DNA of 21,216 nucleotides from Phaeoceros laevis (lineage: Eukaryota; Anthocerotophyta; Anthocerotopsida; Notothyladales), in NCBI GenBank assembly GCA_049999765.1, contig JBNGIQ010006058.1, positions 1-21,216 of the forward strand, read 5' to 3'. Position 1 is the stretch's first letter; every line of letters starts with the position of its first letter. Position numbers and translations under genes: made by a program. Shown here in pieces: positions 8,627 through 18,647 of this stretch. The notes beneath the pieces are model-generated. The model saw only the letters and a program-made list of their open reading frames with translations. It had not been told where the DNA came from and searched no databases.

Positions 8627-8641
8627 AAAAACCAATGCTTT
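8627..8641. repeat. SINE target-site duplication, right copy
   Basis: This is the second copy of AAAAACCAATGCTTT, preceded by four further A bases. Beyond it the interrupted host repeat continues with GCCTAAGAACCC. Confidence 0.72.
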
Positions 8642-8933
8642 GCCTAAGAACCCTATCTACCAAGCTGGTTGAAACTTGTGACTTGTATCCTTTAAAAACA
8701 TTAAATCACATTTGATAAAGCAAGTGGGACTTTACAAATTTCGTCAAAACTAGTGCTTTGTCCTAGAACTCTATCTACCAAGCACGCATGGAACTTGTGA
8801 TTTGTATTAGTGAATGTTACTAATTCACTTCTGGTAAATCAATGATCTATTCAATTATCCTATCTACCAAGCACATTGGAGCTTGTACCATACTGGAGAG
8901 GAGTGTAGGATGATTGTGCATGAGCCTTGGGCT

Positions 8934-9052
8934 GGACCTAAGTAGTGTCTAAGCCACTCTAAATTAAGTGGTTAGATTGCTGAGCTGATTATTATGGACC
9001 TAAGTAGTGTCTAAGCCACTCTAAATTAAGTGGTTAGATTGCTGAGCTGATG
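8934..9052. repeat. 62-bp-period tandem duplication, near identical
   Basis: The segment starting GGACCTAAGTAGTGTC at 8934 is repeated from 8996. The first 56 bases match exactly and then the copies diverge. Each copy contains the inverted repeat CCACT/AGTGG around an AT-rich loop. It lies just right of the SINE-bearing repeat block. Confidence 0.9.
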
Positions 9053-10851
9053 ATTAAATGAATTTCAGTATGCTGCCAGAATTCGAGGCAAAAGGTTGAA
9101 GTATTGAGAATATGGTAGATGATGTGTACTGGGATTGGTAAATTACAATATGATAAATGGTGTGTGTTGGAACACACCTTCTAAAGTTGAATCTAAACTG
9201 TCTAGAACTTCTTCCTTGGGTTCTAGTAAACTCACTCATTTGCCTACTCCTTGCTTGGGGGCTGTCATCACGTGTATGGGTTGCTAAGTAAATCCTTCTA
9301 AATCGTCGTGCTGCTTCATGCAACCATGGCACTACTCTTGCCCAATAAGATGCCCTTATTTAGCAACCCCAACTAGCCTTTGTTTGATGTTATCCGGGGT
9401 GTGGCGTGTGAGTCGAACAGTCTAACAATAGGGCTCCATTCTGACATCTGACATAGGGATATACATGTACTGTATGTGTACATAGCTAAACGGATTAGTA
9501 TGACATGTAAACGCCAGTTTATCAGCGTAGACAGCGGCCCGCCGACAGCAATCACGGGACATGCGTAGTGATGGCAGGGCCGGCCAGGGAGGATCCAGAT
9601 CATCCCTACCCGGATGTGATGCGGCTTCGCACGATCCACCTTCATGGTCATCAACGCCGACGTCGGCGGCGTGGACAGAGACGAGGATTGCAGCTTCCCC
9701 ATGTAGACCTACCGTGCGCACCCAGTTCTCCTCCTTTTATCACCACCGACAGCACCAGGAGGCCATAACCGCCTAGAAATATAAGTCGCGCACTTGTTAT
9801 AGCCCAACTAAAAATTCCCGTCGATTTGGTGTGAACCGGGCCCCCCCTCGGGACCTCGGGATCGGGATGTATGCAAATCTGCCAACCGACAAACAAGAAC
9901 ATCAACATCCCCATATCCATACCACTTTTAACTCGTAGTCTACGTACTGCACCTGTACAAACAGGCCCATTGTTAACAACCACAGCTCAGTGAAGGCGGC
10001 CGCCGGCAGGCCCCGATGCCGACTCCCGAGCTCACGGCGAGATCGGCAAATCAACAAGTGAAGTGGGAGTACAGTTATGGCTATAATCGATTAGGGACTC
10101 TGAGATGCAGGTCAGGTTCGGTGTGACGTCAGCACCAGTGAGGTGGCTTTAGCCAGGTGGGTAACCACTCCCCGACCGGGTACGCGTCGAGAGTAGCACA
10201 AAGCACGCTCCAGTTTGTGGGCTACGGTTAACCACGGTTTCACTGCTGAAAAGAGGCTCGCACCGACGTAGTCGTAAACGGTCCCCTGGCTTTGCGAGTG
10301 GGCCCCTGGCAAATTGGCAATGATGCCTGGAGCAACGGCAACAGTGCATACTACTGCAACAATAATACCAGTCGTTGTTGCACTCTCGCTTTTGCCCAGC
10401 TCAGCCCAGCTCAGCTCGCCTCACCCTGCCCGCTGGCTGCCTTCTTTCTGGATTTTCCGCCTCTCGTCCAGCTATCACCTCGTGCGCTGCTGGTATTCCG
10501 TCATCCAAGAACGCCGGCCCTCCTCGACCGCAACCATCGGAAGAGCGGAATTGGACTCTGTTGCTTCGTTGTACGGCTTCTGAGCTCAGTGCCTCTGCGT
10601 TGCATCGCTTCTTGGGGATCTTGCTGCTGGGTCTTTGGACTGGGAGCACCTCCAGCGAGGCTGAACGCGGTGCGGCGCTTGGTTTGATTTTGCAGGCCCG
10701 GCAGGTCGGCAGTCGAGGTCACAGAACATTGCGACGCGCAATGGCCCGGCCTTTTTTGATGCTGCAGGGGACAGGGAGGGGCCTGAGATGAAGGCGTGAT
10801 TGTTCTTGGAGGAACGCACTACAGCTGGTGTGGTGATTAGGGAGCGCTACA
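9053..10851. other. Long stretch without a recognised gene; ERD4-like upstream region
   Basis: The left part (to about 9370) is AT-rich like the preceding repeats. From about 9530 composition shifts to GC-rich, with several overlapping open frames (9422-9983 region, both strands) that carry no family motif I recognise. The right part, up to 10851, should contain the promoter and 5'UTR of the ERD4-like gene. A TTTGATTTTGCAG acceptor-like site near 10694 hints at a 5'UTR intron, without a clear donor. Confidence 0.5.
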
Positions 10852-13719
10852 ATGGTGTCGCTGTCGTCTCTTATCACTTCTCTTGGGACCTATTTCCTTG
10901 TCTTCGTGGTGCTTGTTGCCATCTACACTGTCCTCTCTCGCCACCCTGCCAATTATGTCATCTACTATCCTGCGCGGATTTTGGCGGGCCTAGGCCCGCC
11001 GGAAAATGCTGACAAGAGGACTCCTTTCTCGTGGATTAAAGAGGCATGGCAAGCCACCGAAGACGACCTTGTCCATATTGCGGGTCTGGACGCAACTGTT
11101 TACGTCATCTTTCAGAAAGTTGGTGTGTGTTCTCTTCCATCCTACCTCAAAACCTTGTGCGTTGGAGTGACTTCCTTCCAGCATGCGATGTTTTGGTTTG
11201 CCTGACCGCTTTGGTTTGGTTTTGTCTGGCCGCACTGCCGACCTTTACGTCTGCTAAGGTCATATGTTCACCTAGATTTCTCTGTGCAGCTCTCACTATA
11301 TTGGGCACAGCGGGAGTCTATTGTCTCCAGGTTCTTATTCCATTGGCTGCCACGGACGACTTCAACAAAATCACCGTCCAGAAGGCTGTCGCTGATAACA
11401 AAACTGCTCCGGAGTTCAGTAACATTGACGACGCATCTATGGGCAATGTCAAGGTTTGTTTTTTTTTGAAGGCATCCCGTCTGAACTTTGCTGCCATCCT
11501 GTGACTTACGCTTCCAGTNNNNNNNNNNNNNNNNNNNNNNNNNNNNNNNNNNNNNNNNNNNNNNNNNNNNNNNNNNNNNNNNNNNNNNNNNNNNNNNNNN
11601 NNNNNNNNNNNNNNNNNNCTCGTCCTTTTGAGGACTTACAAGCACGTTCTCGAATTACGGACGCTATATCGGGGCTCTGCCAAACCAAAGCCCGAGCAGT
11701 TCACAGTGTTAGTGCGAGATATCCCTCCTGCCAAAGAGGGCACTCTACATGACAAGGTCGATGCTTTTTTCAAGAAGATATATCCGGAGAGCTACGAGAA
11801 GTGTTTAGTTGTCAAAAAGGTCAAGCAGGTATGGTACCAAACCAAATGGCGCACACATTGTGTTCTGTTCTGTTCACTGCTGACAGCCCTGCGATGTGTT
11901 GAATTTCTATGCTGCTGAAAAGCAAGGTTTCACAATCTGTTTCCTCTGAGCAGGCTGACAAGACTTTTGCTCTATTGGAGGCGTTGAAAGCAAAGCTTGA
12001 GCGGGCGGAAGTTGTGTATGCCACTAGTAAAACCAAAGAACTCCCAGAGGGTGTGCGCCCCCAACATAAAACAGGAAAATTTGGTCTGTATGGTACCAAG
12101 GTGGACTCCATTGACGCTTACAATGAGGAGATTAAGAAGTTGACGACCAAGCTTGATGAGGACCAGGGGAATGCACAGCTCCTTGAACAAGGAGCAGCAT
12201 TTGTTTTCTTCAACAACAGAAGAATTGCTGCTGCTGCAGGTCAGTGTGTGCATGCTCCACGTGCGAATACCTGGCAGACTCAGCCGGCACCAGAGCCTCG
12301 GGAAGTTATATGGACCAACCTGCCAGTGTCGTTCTACTCCCGATCGATCCGTGAGCTTGTTGTCTACGGCATAGTTTTCCTAACCGTTGTTTTCTACATG
12401 ATACCCATTGGTTTTGTGTCTGCCTTCACCACTCTAGCGAATCTCCAGAAGATATTACCGTTCATTAAACCAGTTGTAAAAATAAAGGTACTTAAGACAG
12501 TTCTTGAGGCTTATCTCCCCCAACTTGCCCTGATTCTCTTCCTAGCTCTTTTGCCCAAGTTCTTGCTGTTTCTGTCTAAGGTGGAAGGCATTGTTGCCAA
12601 AAGCCATTTGGTTAGAGCTGCAGCAGGCAAGTACTTCTACTTCATAGTCTTCAATGTGTTTCTTGGAGTGACCATTGGAGGCAGTTTGTTCACTTCTGGA
12701 AAGGCCATTGCAAACAATCCAAGCTCTGTTGTTTCATTACTGGCGAGCTCACTGCCACCAAATGCGACATTCTTCATAACTTTTGTGGCTCTAAAGTAAG
12801 TATAGAGGTCTACCCTCGTGAAACTGTTCTGCTGTGTCCTGGAAAAGCAAGCATCCAACCGCCTGCTGGTGGATACTGTGTGTCTTGTCATGAAGTATAT
12901 GATGTTGCTCGCATGCTAATGATGTATAAATTGTGCTGGTTTTCAGATTCTTCGTCGGTTATGGTCTTGAATTGTCACGCTTCGTCCCTCTAGTCCTCTA
13001 TCACCTGAAGCGCAGATTCCTTGCAAAGACTGAGAAGGAGATTGAAGATACATGGGCTCCTGGGTCTCTGGATTACACAACTGCTGTACCTAACGACATG
13101 CTTATTATTACAATCGCCCTTTCCTATTCCGTTATTGCCCCGCTGATCATACCTTTCTCGTTTCTGTATTTTGCCTTTGGGTGGTTGGTTCTCCGCAACC
13201 AGGTACACTGATTTTATGGCTTTCTGGCTGTACGCTGTTAAATTTACGTGGCTGGCTCTCTGTGTTTATCGGTGTCTGTTTGCTGACCAAATGCGATGTG
13301 TCTTCCAGGCTTTAAATGTGTATGTACCTGAATATGAAAGTGGAGGGCGTATGTGGCCGCATATTCATTCACGAATCTTGGCGGCCCTGTTTGTCTCTCA
13401 ACTGACAAACCTTGGATATTTTGCGCTGAAGAAGTTCCCATATGCCGTCTTCCTGATCCCCCTCCCCCTCGCAACTCTGTTTTTCGCCTATCTTTGCAGA
13501 AAGTTCTACTACAAGTCCTTCACAGTAGTTTCACTGCTCGAGAGTGCTAACGATCTCGAGGAGGTTCCAACGATATCAAGCATGGTAGAGGCGTACACTC
13601 CCACATGTATGCTCAATGACAACGTTGAGATGGCAGATGCTGAGGAGTTCGAAGATGCGAGGTCCAACATGAGCTCGAGGTCTTCTTCAGGAATTATGTC
13701 ACCAGCTCCCTCTGCCTGA
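10852..13719 (+). CDS. ERD4: ERD4-like CSC1/OSCA-family membrane protein
   Basis: Proteins of this OSCA/TMEM63 family form hyperosmolality- or stretch-gated cation channels; ERD4 is the early-dehydration-responsive branch. Exons are 10852-11122, 11290-11453, 11518-11828, 11954-12795, 12947-13202 and 13309-13719, all GT-AG and phase-consistent apart from the gap in exon 3; about 735-750 residues. The start ACAATGG is a good plant context. An N-terminal transmembrane helix is followed by the ERD4-like segment IYYPARILAGLGP. LIPLAATDD precedes further helices. The cytosolic domain contains PEQFTVLVRDIPP and KVDSIDAYNEEI. The DUF221 pore region includes FYMIPIGFVSAFTTL, LPFIKPVV, RAAAGKYFYF, FVGYGLELSR and YSVIAPLIIPF. 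YESGGRMWPHIHSRILAALF is typical of the family. The Ser-rich C-terminal tail (SSRSSSGIMSP) may be phosphorylated. A 100-N gap removes about 20 residues of a membrane helix. Assignment to the ERD4 clade rests on motif similarity; channel activity is not shown. Confidence 0.93.
11519..11618. other. Assembly gap of 100 N inside ERD4-like exon 3
   Basis: The gap starts one base after the exon 3 acceptor (AG at 11516-11517). The frame resumes at 11619 with LVLLRTYKHV. With 100 N the frame does not close. By comparison with ERD4 proteins about 20 residues are missing, so roughly 59 nt is expected. Confidence 0.95.
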
Positions 13720-14504
13720 GCTTTTGAATATGCTGCTGATAGATGTTCTAAGTGAGGCGCCTAATGTTCTCCTGATCACGTTGAAAGTCATCTGCCTGAC
13801 GTTATTTATAATAGCTGATGGTGAGGTGGAATGCGTCAATCACACATGTATCACTGGAGCAGGTTCGAGTGCGATTTGTCATAGTAGGACGGTAACATAG
13901 CCACCTGCTCTGCGTGGCGGTGGTTGTGAACTTCTGTACACTACCAGATTGTATGTTGCCTTGAAAGAGATGAGAAGTTGTGAGCAGCACCCGGGCCTTC
14001 AGCCTGAACTGTTGCACAATCTGTTTCACCAGTTACCAGCCTCCTCTCCTAGTTGTGTGAGGATAGATCGCAAGCAGCCTGTGGAATTTGACCTGGCAGG
14101 TGTACCACTTCGTTCGTTTTGTCTGCCACAGAAACATCCAATTGCAAAGCACCTCAGCAGGAGAAGCTGGCTGTCATTGGGATGTCTGAACTATTGTGCC
14201 CATCGCAGCGTTGTGGTTTGTAACGAGTTAGTAGCATCGTATGCAACATGTTCGTTCCACCGGGAAACCGTGAATATCGAGCGCTTTTACGAAAACGTCG
14301 CACCTGGACATGCATGTCCGTTACAACGTTGATTCTATGTGTTAACGCCGAGTGCTGAAACTGTCGTCGCCGCTCTTTACAACTGCTGCGGTAATTTTAG
14401 TTATCCGAAGACCCATAAATAGCGGTGCGAAATTTCCAGCTGTTCCCGGAAGCCTGCGGCGAAGGGATTGAACTTGTGAAGACATGATGTTTTATTTAAA
14501 GCCC
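13720..14504. other. Convergent 3' flanks of ERD4-like and MRD1/RBM19 genes
   Basis: Two genes end toward each other here, 785 bp apart. An open frame at 13949-14332 has no recognisable motif and is probably 3'UTR or intergenic sequence. No tRNA or other RNA gene is visible. Confidence 0.5.
14491..14496 (-). terminator. Poly(A) signal AATAAA of the MRD1/RBM19 gene
   Basis: The minus strand reads AAATAAAAC just 8 nt beyond the TAG stop (14507-14505). This is very close to the stop; plant signals may act at variable distance, so the true poly(A) site is not fixed. Confidence 0.45.
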
Positions 14505-17500
14505 CTAATCCAGCAGCCTATCAAAAGAAACGGCACCATCATCCAGAACACGTCTCTTCTTTGCGGGTCTTGTGTTTTTCTCTCCAGATTCATTTTCCAG
14601 CATCTGCTTCAGTGTCCTTGCGCGCAAATCCTCCAAAGTTTCGCCCTCCTTGGCATGCTCTAAAACCTGTACACACAGAACATCCAAAAGTTAGAGATCG
14701 CTGATTTCAAGTCCATGAGAGTTCAATTGCGACGTTGTGTACTAACCAGATGCCGTCCATAAAGATGGGTACTCTGCAATGCATCAAATGCATTTTGCGC
14801 CTCCTGCCTTGTCACAAACTCCACAAACGCAAATCCTCGATGATTCCCATCAAACTTCTTTGGCAGCCGCAAACTTTTGATCTGGAAATGGGGATCACAT
14901 GTAAGACCTCGAGTCTTGCAAACAACAAGACCTGTTTCACAAGAAAACGTCAGCCTGTGTACATACCTGACCGAAAGGACTGACAAGCTGCCGTAAGTCC
15001 TTCTTGGTTGCTTCAAAAGCAACGTTTCTGATAATGACTTTCGTGGAGCTAGCTAGTTTATCAGCTTTCGGGACTGATTTTACCTGTCCCCTTGAACTTG
15101 ATCGATGGCTCAGCTGTACCGTAAGAGCATGCCCATCTAGGACTGTGCCCTGCTACCAATATGGTAAGGTTAGCCTTAGAAATTAGAGAGGCCGTGCTTC
15201 GCTAACCCTTACTGACTCCCAAACATTGCACAAAGCTTGAGGTTTCTAACCTGTAGAAGTTGGCAGATCTCCTTGGCTGTATCAACTGTGTCAAACTCTG
15301 CAAAACCAAACCCCATTGACAGGGGTTTTCCAGTCTTTGACGGTTTCATATTTATCTGCAATAGTAAAAGCCCTGAGGGATTAAACCTGCCACCTTACCT
15401 AAATTCCATGTATGCATACTGACCACAATAAGGTGTCTTACCTTCACACTTCGTACTGCACTTTCACCCTTCACGTACTGCTGGATATGCTTTCTCAGTG
15501 TGATCTCAGAAGTAGCGAAGTTCAAGTTTTTCACAAAAACAGACCTTGCCTGTGTTCAGCAATAAATACGTCAAATAACTTCCAAATGCGATCAAATAAA
15601 CTTCGTCATCCAGCACCCCTTGCCCTCCTACATACCTGGGCATGATCCAAGTCAGTATCTACATCTGTTGGGGCTAATTGCTCTTCAGCAACATCCTTTA
15701 CTTGGTCAAGACTTCCTTGTAGATTTTCTTCACTTTGTGGCATCAGCACATCATCAGGAGCCCATTCCAAGTAGAGAGGAACATTTCTGCACATACGTAA
15801 TAATGAGTCTTGGTAACAAGTAACCTAGGGCTGTGTCCAGAGGGGAGACAATGGCTCAGCTGCATACTTGAAGCGTTTATAAGCTAGACCTTGAAAACCT
15901 TTCCTTGCATCTGCAGCCTCCAGAAACTCAACCTGCAAAGACACTCTTGCATCAAACACAGGGACTACAAGGCTACCCAAGATCAAGTCGTACCTTCAGC
16001 TGTCAAGACGCAGAAGGAATACCAGAGCTAAAGTTTTGGTTGGCGGTAAGACTATTCTGCCAAGTGTTCCGAAGCTGTTGAACATTTTCACTAGTTCGCT
16101 CTGAGTCGTTGCGAACGGCAAATTCTTCACCAAGATCACATGATTGCTTCGCTTGACATCTTTGTCTCCAGCAGAGGCAAGCTTCTCCATAACTTTGACA
16201 TTTATACCCTCTCTGCTCAAAGCACGCTTTGTTTCAGCAATGATGTGTGTCTCCCCAAGCGCCAGCCTTACTGCAAGATCGTCTGCCTCTGGATCCAGAA
16301 AGTCCCCTTTCAACAGCCCGTATTGCTGTGCCACACTTTCAGCAACCTACAGAAAGACCCATTGAGCAATCAGTTTGATTCAGAAACTCTGCCACGTGAC
16401 AGCAAAGCCTGACATGAAGCGGAATAGCCCAACAAAACTCAGAGACGCACTGTGTCTGGATTCATGAAGAATGCATTCCAAGCAGTTGTTTTGCCCCCTG
16501 CTTCAGCTGCTGTTCTCTCATCATCTTTCTTCTGTGCAAATTTTGATGCTTTCTTCCCAGCTGCATTACTGCCACTATAATAAGCTGTTGAGACAAAGGC
16601 ATGCTTTCCAACAACAAGCGTTTTGGATTGCCAAATGCAGACAATCTAAACCTCTGTACAAATGAGATGCGACTCTGACCACATGAACCTCAGTTGAGAT
16701 AGAAAAAACCTACTGTTCTTTCTCTGGAACAGGCAAAGCTCGTTTAGCTGGCAGAATATGCAAGAGGCGTCCTTGAAAGATTTTCTTGTCAAGATCCTCC
16801 AGCGCCCTTCAGACAAAGAAATGCATGCACACGTCACCTTAGGAGCACACTGACAATTATCAAGGGGAGTACAAGCTACCATGCTGGCAAGAGAGCCAAG
16901 TGCATACAAAGCACATTGCTGCAAAATAGCATACACAAGCTGAGCGTGCGTATTTTAATACCTAACTGCTGCTTCAGGGAACATGAAAAGTACAAAAGCC
17001 AGCCCTTTTGAACGTTTAGTGTCTCTGTCAAGAACCAAGTGCACTTGAGAGAGATCTCCATACTTGCTGAAGAGCTCCCTTAGATCTTCCTCACTGAAAT
17101 TGCAACGACAGCACAAAATTATTCCCAGTAAAAGAGGACACAGATGTCCCGTTCAGGAGTTGCAGCAGGTAGATCGTAGTAATAACCTTGCTGTGTAAGG
17201 CAAATTTCGCACAAAAAGACGACCAGTTTCTGACAGCCCTTCTTGTTCCTCAAAAACAGCTAGTTCTTTGTCCTCATTGACAACTTCTGGTGGTCCTTTA
17301 CTAGCCGCACCTGTTTCTAATGTGTTAGCATCGTCCCTCCTGTCTCCACCTCCTTCACTCTCAGAACTTCCGCTCGGTTGGAACTGGCGATCATCCACGG
17401 ATAATATCTCACTTTCATGTTCTTCCACTGCAGTATCATTCCCCGTCGGACTATGGGAAGATGTCTTGTTGTCCGTGCCTTCATCTTCATCAATGTCACT

Positions 17501-18387
17501 CCAGTCACCTGTCATCCTACTTCTTAAATACGCTAAATCTGAGACTGTCTCCTCCTTGACTACCTCATCACCCTTGGTTCCCTCTGCTTCATTCTGCTCA
17601 GCGTTGTAATCTGCTTCCAATTGAAGATCAGGGACCGGTTCTCCCGGTTCGTCATCACTGCTGTCTTCGTATCTAACATGAAGTCGAGTTAATTTCTCTG
17701 TGCCTTCCCCCTTGCCAATAGGCACTTTGCGCAAGACAGCAGGGACTGTGCTTGCTTCTACCTTGACCGTGCTTCTGCCGAGTTTTTTTGTTCGCATAAC
17801 TGCTTCTTGTCCTGCGGCTGTATCATTGGCCCATAACTTCGACCTATTTCGTGGCTGCATAACTTCCAAAAATTCAGCAAGCTTGGAATCGCTTGCCTCC
17901 GCAGCCTGCTTCTCCTGCAAAGATTTCACTGTCTTCTTCTGCACCTCTGTCGGATTCACTGAACCTGACGAGCTCGGTTGATTGACTTTGTATGACTTGT
18001 CATATGCCGAACTGCCTTGAGAGTGACGACTCCATGGCCGTGGCAAATTGGGGTCACCAATACCATAAGCAACCTGTCATGACAAGAATTGTAGGATTCT
18101 CAACTTTGTTACGTATTTTCAAACAGCATGGGCGGGGGAAAACAGCAGGAAAATGAGCTGACCTCGCAGGACATTCGACTGTTGTCGAAGTACGTCCTGT
18201 GGAAATACTTCGCAGCAGCACTGGCTTCGTCCTCTGTCCTGAATCCAACAAAGCCGAACTGGCGAGACCTTCCATCTCTCGTTTTGATGACTTTAGCATC
18301 TGTGACTTCCCCCCGCGCTGCAAAGTGCTCTCTCAGCTTCTCATCCGTGACATAGCGCGGAATGTTCTTCACACAAACTCGAGACAT
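14505..18387 (-). CDS. MRD1: Multiple RNA-binding domain protein, MRD1/RBM19 orthologue
   Basis: MRD1/RBM19 is a nucleolar protein that binds pre-rRNA and U3 and is needed for early 18S processing in the small-subunit processome. Thirteen exons (minus): 18387-18163, 18073-17187, 17093-16962, 16806-16714, 16574-16451, 16346-16023, 15932-15868, 15786-15636, 15549-15442, 15355-15251, 15149-14967, 14881-14747, 14666-14505. They sum to 2694 nt, 897 residues, close to yeast Mrd1. There are five RRMs: 1-80 (VCVKNIP, FGFVGF), about 359-445 ([15 protein letters not shown]), about 556-635 (ILVKNLPF), about 670-750 ([15 protein letters not shown]) and about 774-850 ([15 protein letters not shown]). An acidic, Ser-rich linker joins RRM1 and RRM2. 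The tail is basic (AKKRR) and ends FDRLLD. The start is the first ATG, and MSRVCVKN matches the family. RRM3 lacks a canonical aromatic RNP1, as in relatives. Confidence 0.94.
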
Positions 18388-18647
18388 CGTCACCGCTCCT
18401 ACATCATACAAGACGATGAAACAACTTATTTTTTGAAATTCAAGGATCCATGCTGGAATCCGCGAATGAATGGTTTAGGGCTTTGGATGCTCTGTTACTA
18501 GGGCTAGAAGGGTTCAGGGTCTCTGCACTCCAAGTTCCAAACTTCCAATCCACAAAGTTTCGGAGCTTCATCGGTGCAAAAATTGTGCGCGGAAGCGCAA
18601 CACTGCGCATGCTTTTCTCTGCGAGTTAGGAATTCCGAGCAGGAGCC
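18388..18647. promoter_or_regulatory. 260-bp shared region between divergent ribosome-biogenesis genes
   Basis: This interval separates the start codons of MRD1/RBM19 (minus) and the BUD20-type gene (plus), so it must carry both promoters and both 5'UTRs. It contains TTTAGGG at 18474-18480 within GGTTTAGGGCTTT, the plant telomere-type heptamer. A TAGGGCT variant occurs near 18499. Telo-box motifs (AAACCCTA) are known in promoters of plant ribosomal-protein and ribosome-biogenesis genes; here the match is to the related core, not the full telo-box. No TATA box is evident for either side. Confidence 0.6.

Larger units (their letters stand above)
8065..8880. repeat. Degenerate tandem repeat, first unit interrupted by a SINE
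   Basis: A repeat unit contains GGACTTTACAAA, then a short (AA)CCAATGCTTT or ACTAGTGCTTT segment, then CTATCTACCAAGC, then ACTTGTGAYTTGTAT. Copy 1 is split: its left part is at about 8065-8098 and its right part resumes at 8627-8690. Copy 2 is uninterrupted at about 8723-8805. A third, partial copy carries CTATCTACCAAGC at 8860-8872. The CTATCTACCAAGC cores start at 8653, 8771 and 8860, so spacing is irregular. The origin is unknown; it could be an old satellite or transposon remnant. Confidence 0.7.

Noticed and set aside
9165-9370. Possible LTR beginning TGTTGGAACACACC
   Set aside because: No matching second LTR, primer-binding site, target-site duplication or retrotransposon coding sequence is visible in the window.
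9422-9983. Overlapping open frames in a GC-rich stretch on both strands
   Set aside because: Every frame is partly open because of high GC. No frame shows a signature, splice partners or a convincing start, so no gene is called.
13949-14332. 127-codon open frame on the plus strand
   Set aside because: No recognisable motif, located in the convergent 3' flank of two genes, with a Cys/His-rich but irregular composition. Probably untranslated.
17268-17981. Plus-strand open frames of 93-113 codons
   Set aside because: Antisense to the low-complexity acidic linker of MRD1/RBM19 exon 2; Ser-rich translation arises from the opposite-strand Glu/Asp/Ser codons.
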